Assembly: GCA_948146395.1 (NCBI GenBank) | Contig: OX411546.1 | Coordinates: 22,856,449 to 22,920,448, forward strand | Reading direction: 5' to 3' | Length of the DNA stretch: 64,000 nucleotides | DNA from: Fragum whitleyi | Lineage: Eukaryota > Mollusca > Bivalvia > Cardiida > Cardiidae | In this document: positions 1-9,732 of the stretch, piece by piece | Layout of the letters: each line of letters opens with the position of its first letter | Position numbering within the stretch: the first letter of the stretch is position 1 | Position numbers and translations under genes: made by a program | The notes under the pieces: generated by a model | Told to the model about the DNA's origin: nothing | What the model saw: only the letters and a program-made list of their open reading frames with translations | The model's database searches: none

Positions 1-19
1 TCTACGCTGCTCAATTTTT

Positions 20-68
20 GCACTTTATGCACATTTCAAATTTGTTAGAAATGTCACACACAGGCTCA
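20..68 (+). repeat. Family C inverted-repeat element, right end only
   Basis: The segment ends with GAAATGTCACACACAGGCTCA, the right terminal repeat of family C, whose full copies lie at 1252-1489 and 60729-60968. The rest of the element lies outside the window. No coding potential. Confidence 0.6.
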
Positions 69-69
69 A

Positions 70-108
70 ATCTATGTGGGATGAACAATGGAGGCTAAGA
101 ATAAAAGG
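70..108 (+). mobile_element. SINE body fragment
   Basis: CTATGTGGGATGA followed by GGAGGCTAAGAA matches the conserved middle of the SINE seen in full at 512-786. Both ends are missing, so this is a short remnant. Confidence 0.4.
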
Positions 109-257
109 TGACTTAACTAATGTTGGTGCTTATAAAGATATGGGCAGTTACAAAAGTGTTGCACAGTGTCCTTGATTTGAGACAGCATGGGGGAATCAAA
201 AACTTGTTTTCTTAGGAAGGTGGAGGGATGTAATCACTCATTGAGGCAAGCAAAATG

Positions 258-292
258 TCATAACTACAGCTTGAACAAAGCTGTAGTTACAA
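258..292. repeat. Short hairpin, family N
   Basis: TAACTACAGCTT and its exact reverse complement AAGCTGTAGTTA flank a five-base loop. Related 'CTGCAGCTT' hairpins occur near 50030 and 53370, so this is probably the core of a small repeated element. The surrounding 109-511 shows no other feature. Confidence 0.5.
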
Positions 293-511
293 CATTTTTC
301 TTATTCACTGACTGAATTGTTTATTGATTTCCAGATATTCAGAAGTGATATTTTGACAAAATTTCCAGTGGGTGTGGTGGGTGGTGTGGAGAAGGGTTTC
401 AAGTCTCCCAATCGCGATCCTAGGGATCCAAGCATGTGCATGGCCAGTAAACAATGAGTTATAACCAATTGCATAAAATTTGAGAAAGAATAATCTAAAT
501 TCAAAACTAAA

Positions 512-786
512 AGCAGCCGTCATAGTGCAGTTGGTAGAGCTTTGGACTATCAATCTAGAGGTCCTGGGTTCAATCCTCAATGGCAGCACTCATCCTTTCC
601 AACTATTTGTCTCTCACTAATGGGTTGATATAGACCTATGTGAGATAGCAGCTGGAGGCTAGGAAAGGATATGATGGTTGTACTAGTGAGAGAAATACCA
701 GGAATCCATTCTTAGGTCCTCCAGCTGCCACAATATAACTGAAAGATTATTGAAAGTGGCGTAAAACCCCACTCAAACAAACAAAT
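512..786 (+). mobile_element. tRNA-derived SINE (V-SINE/RUDI-like), near full length
   Basis: The head contains a pol III A box (TAGTGCAGTTGGTAGAGC) and, about 35 bases later, a B box (GGGTTCAATCCTC), as in a tRNA. The body has the block seen in all copies here (ATGGGTTGATA, CTATGTGAGATAGCAGCTGG, GGAGGCTAGGAAAGG) and the 3' end reads AAACCCCACTCAAACAAAC. Other copies or pieces are at 12770, 23818(-), 27055, 29835(-), 41078, 43185, 61460 and 63245. The overall layout resembles the V-SINE/RUDI type of molluscs, recalled from general knowledge. Non-coding; moved by LINE machinery. Confidence 0.85.
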
Positions 787-1047
787 CAGCACTTTAAGCT
801 TGGATTTAAAAAATACTTTATACAGAAAAGGGGGATTCAATTCAGATTGTTTCACTATATATACTTTGTAGTCAGTATGTCAATCCAAATAAAGAGAAGA
901 ACTTGGACAAATCTGGAAATTCCCTCCTGTGAGAGAAGATTGAAATAGAAACACATATATATTGAGGATATTTATTACACAACATCAGAGGGAAGTCAGG
1001 AAAAGTATAAAAATCTTTATAAGGAAATGCCCATCCTCAAAATATAT

Positions 1048-1098
1048 ACCATATTTCCCCTAATAATAGAGCCCTCCCTAATAGTAGCACCCCTACTT
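1048..1098 (-). repeat. Family D element, terminal fragment
   Basis: ACCATATTTCCCCTAATAATAG with the following 'CCCTCCCTAATAGTAGCACCCCTA' block is the end of family D (full copies 15875-16121, 27361-27666, 40160-40443). It is cut off at the T-run where a T5-hairpin element begins, so the second element inserted into the first. Confidence 0.6.
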
Positions 1099-1181
1099 TT
1101 TTAGCTCACCTGAGCATGAAGTGCTCAAGGGAGCTATTGTGATCTATCAATGTCCGGCGTCTGTCTGTCTGTCCGTCTAAG
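1099..1181 (+). mobile_element. T5-hairpin element 1, left end only
   Basis: After a T-run comes AGCTCACCTGAGCA, then the hairpin GAGCAT-GAA-GTGCTC, GGGAGCTATTGTGATC, and a run of GTCTGTC/GTCCGTC. This is the left terminus of the element seen complete at 9733-11156 and 36487-38081. The core and right end are missing; the sequence runs directly into a family A fragment. Confidence 0.7.
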
Positions 1182-1246
1182 GCTGATCTTTGTTTATACC
1201 TCCTACCAAAGCAGGAATATTCCAGGTTCAGCATGAGAAGAGTTAA
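1182..1246 (-). repeat. Family A (TTAA) element, terminal fragment
   Basis: AAAGCAGGAATATTCC followed by GTTCAGCATGAGAAGAGTTAA is the end of family A read on the minus strand, closing with TTAA. Confidence 0.65.
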
Positions 1247-1251
1247 TCATA

Positions 1252-1489
1252 TGAGCCTGTGCTTGACATTTCCAACAATTACATGTGTGCGTGATGGACA
1301 GGCGTTGAGGGGTTTGAATAATCAGGCAATGTATTAAACTTTTCTTAGATTGTAAGTACAGACTTTTGGTTGATATACAACTATCGAGTGAGTAGTGAAG
1401 ACTCTGATCAGACTGTGCAATTGCACAGGCTGATCTGAGTCTTAACATTGCACATATGTAAATTGTTGAAAATGTCACGCACAGGCTCA
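1252..1489 (+). mobile_element. Family C inverted-repeat element, full copy
   Basis: The termini are TGAGCCTGTGCTTGACATTT and its imperfect inverse AAATGTCACGCACAGGCTCA, about 30 bp each. An inner palindrome (CAATTGCACAGGCTGATCTGAG region) is shared with the copies at 26091 and 60729. No open frame. It is a non-autonomous TIR element; the superfamily is not resolved because no clean target duplication is seen. Confidence 0.75.
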
Positions 1490-2258
1490 TGTATTCAATT
1501 CATTTGGAGCTTATGTCAAGTGGTTAAGGTCACCCATTGTAGTGCAGTCTATGGTGCTTCAAATCCAGTTTTGGTCTCCATGGGCTACAGGATTCTACAC
1601 TAAGGGGAGTCTGTGAGTCTGAGACTCCTTTATTATCAGTTGGGACTCCTTCTTTTTGTGAGTAAAGAGCCCAATGGACTCCCAGGATGATATGAGAATA
1701 TTATGAAAATCAAATGCTCGCTCAGCAGTTTCATTTTCCAACTGTTGAATTGCACATGACAGAGTACATTAGATTTCTTATTGAAAGTCTCGTAAGTAGA
1801 AATTATATACTTCTCTCTTTGGATTAATGACATGTCACATTTCAAATTATTTTGCATTAATGGCATATATTTTTGTAATCAACACATTTTTTCTCACGCA
1901 CCAAATATCTAATGAAAATAGCCAAAACATAATCACCAGTCACAGAATGTCAATATTAATAAACGTTAACTACGGTCACGTCAATAATACAGCGCTGGCC
2001 AAAAACCATTTGCTTGTAGAAATACGGCAACATTTTCCCGATCATTAAATTAGGATAATTAAATATAGACATTGATTACATGCTATGGGATGATAGAGAA
2101 TGAAGTAATAGCAAGAATGTGTTCTACTCGAGGTTCAAGAGTCCTCATTTCAAAATAGGCTACCAGGCAATGACGTTACCTTTTTGTGAGGTTTTATTGT
2201 AGGGATAATTTGAATGAAAAAGAAGCACATTGTCATATAATCAGGAACCAATGCTTCT
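1490..2258. other. Unassigned stretch
   Basis: No gene recognised. Around 1503-1580 there is a weak tRNA-like layout (AGTGGTTAAGG, then GCTTCAAATCCAG) that may be the head of a decayed SINE. The rest is AT-rich unique-looking sequence with only short chance frames. Confidence 0.4.
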
Positions 2259-2487
2259 TTAACCGTTTCCTGATTAATCCCTGTTTTTTACGTGCCTGTG
2301 ATTTTATGATTAAGAAAACATTGTGAAAAAAGAAGAAATTGCTTATCACAAGCAATTTCTTCTTTTTCCACAATATTTTCTACCCTACTGAATGGTCATT
2401 TTTCAAATTAAATCCACTTTAAATTTTCGTCTGCAAAACCTTTGAATTTGGACAGGTCCAAAATTTTGTAAAACAGGAAAGGGTTAA
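2259..2487 (+). mobile_element. Family E (TTAA) foldback element
   Basis: Begins TTAACCGTTTCCTG and ends CAGGAAAGGGTTAA, giving a ~14-bp terminal inverted repeat bounded by TTAA. The centre is a strong hairpin: AGAAGAAATTGCTT and AAGCAATTTCTTCT. A second copy at 34862-35082 is about 90% identical by eye. TTAA target and CCCTTT-like start fit piggyBac-type non-autonomous elements; that link is inferred from the ends only. Confidence 0.75.
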
Positions 2488-2514
2488 TGCTTTTCCGTGG
2501 TTTATCAGGAAATA

Positions 2515-2858
2515 ACAGTTGATTATCATTTGATAAAATCACCCCCTAAACAGTGAAATCATAAAAAACTTTTACCCTGCTTTCCTTTATTTTATTATAT
2601 CCGACATTAATAAAGTTAAGCCAAATAGGTGACGTCATCATGAACCTTGCATAGCAAACATATGTCAAATGATGCACTTTAAATTTAAAACAAAAAAATT
2701 GCCTCATTTTTGCATTAAAGGAATAGAAAAAATGTTTCTTTTTTGAGTAAGATTAACTGTTATTTCATTCTGTGAACAACAAAAGCTAAACTTTCACTCA
2801 TGGCTCCGCCTATCATAGTATTTTTACTGCAGGAAAATACCATTAACAGCACGAGAAA
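2515..2858 (-). repeat. Family I repeat, minus orientation
   Basis: Shares with 17235-17600 and 55165-55600 the blocks TGATTATCATTTGATAAA, GGTGACGTCATCATGA, TTTTTGCATTAAAGGAATAG and TGAACAACAAAAGCTA, here in reverse order and orientation. Function unknown; a mobile repeat with a central 'ACAAAAGCT' hairpin in better copies. Confidence 0.6.
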
Positions 2859-2859
2859 G

Positions 2860-3420
2860 ATAAACCCTTGTCATGCAGACCCTGGAATATTCCTGCTTTG
2901 GTAGGAGTCATAGACAAAGATCAGCCTGCATATTTGCAGTCTGATCTTAGTCTATACCGCCTCAATTTCATTTATTTTTAACAGAACTGTTTAAAGATTA
3001 TACAGTCAATCTTGCTAATGCGACCTCGTCTATTAAGCGACCATTTTTATTGAGCAACCATTTTCAAATTCCCTTTCTTTAAATCAAAATACCTTAAAGA
3101 AGATATATTTTGTCTAAAAATAAATGTCAATAAATCCTATGTGGTTTAAACTCATTAGATGCATGGTCTCATATTTTAAGATGATTCTTTTGAGTTTTAA
3201 CCACAAAGGATTTTTGAGAAATTCGCAAATAGCATACAAATTCAATAAAAAAATGTTTCTTTTTTGTAAACAAAACATGTACTAAGTGACCATTCTCATT
3301 TACTACCGCTTTTTGGTGGTCCTGTAAGTGCAGGTCACTTACCTCACAATCAGTGCCTCCAGTGCTCTCAGTTACTTTAATCTAACACAAATTGCAAAGG
3401 TTTTTTATTGAGCATAATTA
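2860..3420 (+). mobile_element. Family A (TTAA) element split by a family G insertion
   Basis: The left part has ACCCTTGTCATGCAGACC and TTCCTGCTTTGG, then the shared 'CAGCCTGCATAT..TGCAGTCTGATCTTAGTC' block. The right part (from about 3346) has GTGCTCTCAGTTACTTTAAT and AAGGTTTTTTATTGAGCAT. Between them lies a family G element, so A is the older insertion. Confidence 0.65.
3001..3345 (-). mobile_element. Family G (TACAGT) element nested in family A
   Basis: TACAGTCAATCTTGCTAATG, then 'AAGCGACCATTTTTATTGAG', and near the far end CTACCGCTTTTTGGTGGTCC, the blocks of family G (intact at 4422-4771 and 16893-17234) read in reverse. One outer end has lost the TACAGT motif. Confidence 0.6.
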
Positions 3421-4421
3421 TAAAGAGTTGAGCAAGAGAATGGTTTTGTAATGGCTTTAAGAAGAATTTCAGTCAATTTGTTTCATCTTTTGTAATAGAC
3501 ATAGAGCAGATGTTATCTGTGAATGTCGGGAGATTGGCTTTTAAGATCAATATATTTCACTGCACTTTGGGAGAATTGATCGTGGATGGAAAATTGTACA
3601 CTGTCTGGGAAATGGATACCTTAGAAATACAAATAACAAAAATTAAACTGGCCCATTTGGAAGAAGAATTAGGCAAATTTTCTAGTACTTATTAAGAGAA
3701 TCTGTAATTCTTCATTTGCCATCCAAATTACAAATATTAAGACATTAAAAAGCTCATGTATACCCTGTGACTTTCTGAAACAAAATTTCTATTAAATTGA
3801 TTTCGTTATGCTTTTCCCTCTTTCATTTATTTCTTTTTATTCTACACAACTATTTAAATTGTTTCTGGAAAGAATTAACCACAAATTAGAGAAAAATTTC
3901 TCAGTAATTTCTTAAAGTAAGGTACCATATTTATTCTAACAGTTGTCCATAATCTTATAATCGCCCATCCCCAAATATACTGCCCAAAATCAGCCATTTT
4001 AAGACCGACTTTCGGAAAAAGTTGACAACTCTAATAATCGCCCATCCCCCAATTTGAGAAAATCTCCCAGACAATTCAGATGTATACTTCTGAATTTTTT
4101 CAACATAAGTATAAAATTCTTGCAACACATTCAACGAATACCAAGAATAACGATGATTCAATGATTTTGATGAACTGGGATTCATTTACGAGACTTATTT
4201 AAGATCGGGAGAAAAAGGCTTGTGACCCTTTTCAAGTTATGTTAGCGATGGTCGTGACTGCATAATTTACTCAGATTTTAATAACCTTACTTCTATGTTT
4301 TATCTTTAACTCTGATTATCAAAAAAATTTTCAAATCGGGTGTCAAAGAAAGATCGCATGCATGATATCAGGTTAGTTCTAGCTACAAAGTTTTCAGCTT
4401 CCACTGACGGAAAATTGAATA
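3421..4421. other. Unassigned stretch
   Basis: Holds a 61-codon frame at 3510-3695 (plus) with no recognised motif and no good splice context. The phrase TAATCGCCCATCCCC occurs twice, near 3957 and 4034, and may mark a small decayed repeat. Nothing else supported. Confidence 0.4.
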
Positions 4422-4771
4422 TACAGTAAAACTTGTGTTAAGCGACCACTAGAGGGACCACCAAAAAGCGGTCGTTTATGGAAATGGTCGCTTAATACGA
4501 AATACCATGATAATTGTGACAGTTTATTTTGATAACATTATATATGTCGGCCAAGTCGAAGTGAATCCTATGATGTTTGAGCCCATTAGAATCGTCTTAT
4601 AGAGACGATTCTAATGGGTTCCAACAACATATGATTCAACAATAACCAATTTTTCGTTAAGAATGTCCTCTTTTTGAGGGAATTTGCTTACGGTGAGGGG
4701 ACTTTTTATGGTGGTCGCTTAATGAAATTGGTCGCCTAATACACGTGGTCGCTCGAGCAATATCGACTGTA
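4422..4771 (+). mobile_element. Family G element, Tc1/mariner-like ends, full copy
   Basis: The ends are TACAGTAAAACTTG and GCAATATCGACTGTA, followed inward by AAGCGACCAC and GTGGTCGCT; TACAGT/ACTGTA at a TA site is typical of Tc1/mariner-type non-autonomous elements. A central hairpin (CCCATTAGAATCGTCT / AGACGATTCTAATGGG) is strongly conserved with the copy at 16893-17234. No transposase frame. Confidence 0.8.
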
Positions 4772-5769
4772 CTATGTTCAAAACATGGTTACTATTTTTT
4801 ATCTAAAATTACGATATTTTAAAGAAACAAATGAATAGAAAGAATATACCGATATTCAATGATTTTTTTTAATCATCCGAAATTAAATCTGAGTAGCAAT
4901 CTGGTCAATGAATGCAAATTGAACAAATATTTTTGTTATGCAGTGAGATAAAGGATGCAGAACAGTTTATTTCATGCAGAGGGTGAAAGATGATCAAAGA
5001 CGCCAACGGCTATTTTTGGAAGTGTTTCCAGGGCTTGCACGCCTAATGCTTGTCACGGTAGATATCAAACCCTTTAAAATTATTATTTAGCCCTGTCTTT
5101 GTGGCTTTGTTATGGATTTTAAATTTAAGGAGAATGGACATCTTAATTTCATTTTCGCAACAGGTAGGCGATTCAACTGCCGTATTTTCCTATTACGGCT
5201 CAATTTATTCCATGTCGTTTCACTTAAAATATACGTGATGTAAAGAATCAGTTACAATTGAAATGTAAAGTGTAGGCCTATATCAAAATGCGAGCAACTG
5301 CTATGATCGGATGTAGTTGTGATCCTTTGTAAACAATACAATTTTCTGAAACTCCAGAATCATTTATTGAACATAAATATGATCGTCTGGCAAAAGTTTC
5401 TTGCTCTATTGAATAGAACTCTGAATTTTAACAAAACCGCAATGTCGTTGGCGTTATTACTTGCCAGAGTCAACAGTGTTTTTGGTCATCATGTCAGCGA
5501 GGGAATTGTTTTACTATTTAATGATGAATTAACTTTCAATTTATTTCAGACATTGTTTTGTAGTAGAATATAAATGCATTCGCAAGAAACCCTTGGTATT
5601 ATAGCAATGTTATGTAAAGCAGCGTATCGGTTTGAAAAAAAAACCCCAAAAAACTGTGACAATGAAGGACTGGCGAGGTCTGAGTAGTGCCATTAATATG
5701 CGTCTTTGTTCCTCATTATGGTAAGCTAATTATTTTATCCGTATGAATGCAGTAATGCTTAAAGAAAAT
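4772..5769. other. Unassigned stretch
   Basis: AT-rich, no recognised repeat. An 84-codon frame at 5319-5573 (plus) has no recognisable domain and no splice signals that stand out. Confidence 0.4.
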
Positions 5770-5947
5770 TGAGCCTGTGTGTGACATTTCCAACAATTTC
5801 ATGTGAGTGTGATGGACATATATTGTGTAGCTTAGACAACCACACAATGCAATTAGAATATTCAACGCCTGTCTTGGTTCTAATGTCATCTACACAGAGC
5901 ATTACAAAGACTATGCTCAGACTGTTGGAAAAGTCACGCACAGGCTT
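5770..5947 (+). mobile_element. Family C element, shortened
   Basis: TGAGCCTGTGTGTGACATTT at the left and AAAGTCACGCACAGGCTTA at the right are family C ends; the interior is about 60 bp shorter than in the copy at 1252-1489 and lacks the inner palindrome. Confidence 0.7.
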
Positions 5948-7369
5948 AAAGGCATACGCCCGCAAATAATTTTGTCGACAGATTTTTTTTGTTATTTTAA
6001 ATATTTGTCAATTAAAATAGTTAAAGTAAAAATATGCAAAAAAATTTGGGGGTCACTGTATACGTTTTTGAGAAATTGACCCTTGAAAAAACGCATTTCT
6101 ATGCAATTTTTGACTGATTTTCGAGTGATTTTGTAGATCGATGTATAGTTCGCTTAATCCCTGTTTTCTCCAACATAAGATTCATTTTTGAAATAAAGTA
6201 AGTATTACTAAAATTTTCTTCCATGAACCGGTAAGATATAACGAGGGTAAGCGTAGTAAAAAGCAAGTATCTTTTCCAAAATTTCGCGTAAATTTTTGTA
6301 CTAAACCTTAAAAGTAATCAAAACTGCTCGACAGTTTTCTTTTAAAATGAGCACACTTACAGTGCATTCAAATCCAATCTAGTTCATACCAAAAAAATAA
6401 TGTGTCAAGGTGCTTTTTTAAGAGCAAAAGGCTTATTTCCGAGGCAACCGTTGGGATTCTAAACAACGACGTCGGAAATCAACGTTGACGACATCGTTTT
6501 GAGTTTATCCGCACAAGAACGCATTGCGCTTATCTTCAACGTCGGTCATATTTTTGCAGCTTTGTGTTGCTTTATCAAAATGATTTTACAGACCTAGGCA
6601 ACATATTTAAGCAAAAAATTCTACTTCTTCTTGTTCAATTCATTAAGACAGAGGCGCTTTGAACTATGGGGAAAAAGACATAAAAAAGCAAACCAAGATC
6701 TGAATTGAACCAAGCAAAACAGGGGAAAAATGGATTAGTTAGTCATTGGGTGACCAAAGCATTGAAAATAAGTGGGGGTCAATTTCAGATGTTCTAAGTA
6801 ACAGCAAGATGCGATCATGGTACGGTTTTACGAGTAGTGGAAACCTTGTCACTCGTCGAACAAAAACTTGGATAGGCTAGCCTATAGACCCAAGTCTCAA
6901 ATGACAAAAAATAACTAATAATTATAATAATAATGAAAAAAAGATATGAAAAAAACCCAAACAACAAAAAAGTAAAAAGATCTTCAATTATATGTGTAGG
7001 CATGAAAACTGCCTACTCTTAAGAGTGACGGGTCTAATTTCAAATTAAATAAGCATTACTAGTATCCGCTTACTCATTGATGAATGGATTAGATGTATAT
7101 TTCAGAAGAGAAACGGCATATAGGTCTAATTTCAGCAGCATTTACCTCTAACGCTACCAATGTTCGCATAAAGCTAAAACGGTGCGCTTTTTCAAGTTCC
7201 AATGTCGTGTAGCAACTATTATGACGTTAAGCTGGCGGGAAATTATCAGTTTCGTTTCACAACCATTTCCTTCAATATTAGAACAAACAGAGTTATGTTC
7301 CTTAATTTTGAAATGTATCGCCGCTATGCAGTGCATCATTTACGCATGTATGCCTTTAATTATGTTTTA
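5948..7369. other. Unassigned, low-repeat stretch
   Basis: Mostly unique-looking. A patch at about 6430-6560 is richer in CpG (for example ACAACGACGTCGG and AACGTTGACGAC) than its surroundings. No reading frame or splice pair could be supported. Confidence 0.4.
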
Positions 7370-7615
7370 AAAGTTTTATTTAGAAATGTCACTCACAGGA
7401 TCAATTATGTTTTGAAATTGATGGATATGTCATGCACAGATTGATTGTTTTGGAATTGGTGGAAATGTCACATACAGGATCAATATTATGTTTTGAAACT
7501 GTTGGAAATGTCATGCACAGGATTAATTGTGTTGGAATGGTTGGAAATATCAAGCACATGATCATTTATGTTTTGGATTTGTTGGAAATGTCACACACAG
7601 AGGATAGATTATGTT
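7370..7615 (+). repeat. ~40-bp minisatellite built from a family C terminal repeat
   Basis: Six imperfect units of about 40 bp, each containing GGAAATGTCA(C/T)(A/G)CACAGGATCAA and TATGTTTTGAAATTG. The first half is the terminal repeat of family C (GGAAATGTCACGCACAGGCTCA). The array therefore appears to be an expansion of a transposon end. Confidence 0.7.
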
Positions 7616-7832
7616 TCAGATCCTATGATCCACCAAACAAATTATTCTCGATTTATGCAAGCCACTTTAAAGTTCAGACAAAAGAATGATATTACCCTGC
7701 AGTACAATTAGAAAGCAATTTGCTTCCTTCGTTTCAAATCAAGTAATTGAAAAAAGATATTTCTTCATTGTTAACAGGGTCTTGATTGTATTCACACTGA
7801 GTTGTTCTCTAAGATGTCCTTTTTACAACAAA

Positions 7833-7910
7833 TCGATGGCTCAGCGCTAAACAGTTGTAACTCCCTATAAACATATAGGGAGTTACAACTGTTTCCCACT
7901 GAGCCATCGA
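7833..7910. repeat. Foldback J: palindrome with 37-bp arms
   Basis: TCGATGGCTCAG, ACAGTTGTAACTCCCTATA, a four-base AACA loop, then the inverse. Three mismatches in 37 paired bases. Related hairpins occur at 60116-60186 and half copies near 21669 and 54345. Confidence 0.8.
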
Positions 7911-7927
7911 AATGAACTAAAATTAAT

Positions 7928-7990
7928 TACCATATTTTCTCTGATAAGGGCATCCTCCCTTATTAGTAGCTTCTCCTACTCTATGTACTA
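7928..7990 (-). repeat. Family D terminal fragment
   Basis: TACCATATTTTCTCTGATAA with 'CATCCTCCCTTATTAGTAGC' and TCTCCTACTC matches the end of family D. Confidence 0.5.
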
Positions 7991-8243
7991 CAAGCGCGTA
8001 ACTACCATTACACATATTATGCAAGTGCGTAATAGAAATAAATCCTCTTTTGAAAAATTTCTTTGATTAATCATCATAACATTGAAACTGCTGCTCTTTC
8101 AAGCTGTATTTACGCTGTTTTAATTATTCACAAACGCTCAAATCATAGAAAAGGGGAACAGACTGAAGACATTCATCTTTTGTCACAGTCCACATATCAC
8201 CTTTATCTTATAATATTCTATGTTGGTCGCCTTCTAAGTAATA

Positions 8244-8353
8244 GTTAAACACTAATAATTGAAAATTAAACGATTTAAACAGCCGAATGGAGGGAGCGTA
8301 GCGACCGACTGAGGCTGTTTAAATCGTTTAATTTTCAATTATTAGCGTTTAAC
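8244..8353. repeat. Foldback with 41-bp arms
   Basis: GTTAAACACTAATAATTG...GATTTAAACAGCC is followed, after a 28-base loop with GAGGGAGCGTAGCGACCG, by its reverse complement with one mismatch. The arms are AT-rich while the loop is CpG-bearing. No target duplication was identified. Confidence 0.8.
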
Positions 8354-9183
8354 TGACTTAGTCTTTTTCCCGCCTTTTATATTTTTGACATCATATTGCA
8401 CGATTTAAACGGAATAAGCCGGATACATTTATTAAAAGTAAACGCCCCTCTCTTTCCAAATATGGAATTGTTGAAATATGCACGCAAATATTGAGTCTTT
8501 ACCGAAGTTAAATATGAAGTATAATTTGGTTTTATTTACCCGACAATATAGATGAACGATAGATAATCTGATACTTTTCACTCTGTGTTGCATGTTACTT
8601 CGAAAGAATAAAAATCTTAACGGAATCGTATTATCGTTTGTAATAAAATGTCTCTTTATTGATTAAATGTGCCAGTAATTGTTTACGAACTTATGTATGA
8701 AGGGCAATCTAAGGACTAACGAATAAGCATATTATACTATTCTGCTGAGGAAAAAAAGATGTTATACAGTCCACCAAGCCTTGGATATATGCATATGCAA
8801 TGTCCCTTCTTCGTGGGCGTTTTCTTGTGTCATCAACTGAATTAATTTGTCCTTGTTAATTTTGGTGGACAATAATACGCATCATCTATAGCCGATCATG
8901 AAACGAGATTTGGCCAAGTTTAGAAAGGGGCCAAAAGTAATTAAATGAGAAGTTTATTGGAGTAAACGTTAAGAAATAAGTATATGATCTATTGCACTGT
9001 TCAATTATATCTAGATCTAGTTAGTTAGCGTTACTTTTCTTGAATAAATGTACAGGCAAGTAGAAAAGTCGTCGTTCCATAACAGATTTGACATGGTAAT
9101 CCACGCCATGCCAGATCAAAATCTACATAGGATATTCGTTATACAACATGTGCACGAGTTAATCGATTTTCACCTGTACTTGT
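8354..9183. other. Unassigned, low-repeat stretch
   Basis: No repeat family or coding frame recognised. Confidence 0.4.
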
Positions 9184-9235
9184 CACGTGGTCATTGCATA
9201 TTTATAAAGGGGTAGTTTCTAGTCTGTACGCATGC
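9184..9235 (+). promoter_or_regulatory. Possible core promoter: E-box and TATA box
   Basis: CACGTG at 9184-9189 is followed 14 bases later by TATAAAGG at 9203-9210, with unique-looking DNA downstream. The spacing is like a small TATA promoter, but AT-rich DNA produces TATAAA by chance and no transcript can be identified. Confidence 0.2.
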
Positions 9236-9419
9236 CTGGAATAACAAATAAACCTCGACGTTTAAATGAAATAATGATCATAATAAACCTTGGCTGGAAA
9301 GTTTATGGAAAATAAACCTTCAAAAAAATTGAAAATCCAGCCTTTTGATTGGATGATAATGTAGGACAAAGACTAAGAGTGTATAAATTTCAAAATCCTA
9401 GTTACGCCTATGTACTAAG

Positions 9420-9624
9420 AAAACTCACAAAGGGCAAAAAGCACTGAAAGTACCAACTATTGGTCAATTTTTATTTGAAAAACTAAATCTATTGACAATT
9501 CTGGTTTGAAAGTGAGAAACAGGTGGTGTAGACTAACATCAGACTGCATATATGTGCAGACTGATGTTTGTCTATAGCTCCTGCCAAAGCAGCAATATGC
9601 CGGGTTCAGCATGATGAGGGTTAA
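9420..9624 (-). mobile_element. Family A (TTAA) element
   Basis: Reads AAAAAGCACTGAAAGTACCA, GTGAGAAACAGGTGGTGTAG, ATATGTGCAGACTGATGTTT, CCTGCCAAAGCAGCAATATG and ends GTTCAGCATGATGAGGGTTAA. Closest to the copies at 29101-29351 and 47201-47447. Confidence 0.75.
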
Positions 9625-9732
9625 TTTGATGAGAGCTGGGACAAGTACTTGAGTTACACAAGTACCTGGTAGTGAACGTTCCTACCTGAGTTCTGAAATG
9701 TTACCAGGCTATTGTGTAATTATGCTATTTTT

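Noticed and set aside
3510..3695. Small protein of 61 residues
   Set aside because: No recognised motif, no neighbouring exon, and length within chance for this composition.
9203..9210. Firm TATA-box promoter call
   Set aside because: Kept only as a low-confidence feature because AT-rich sequence yields TATAAA often and no downstream transcript is recognised.
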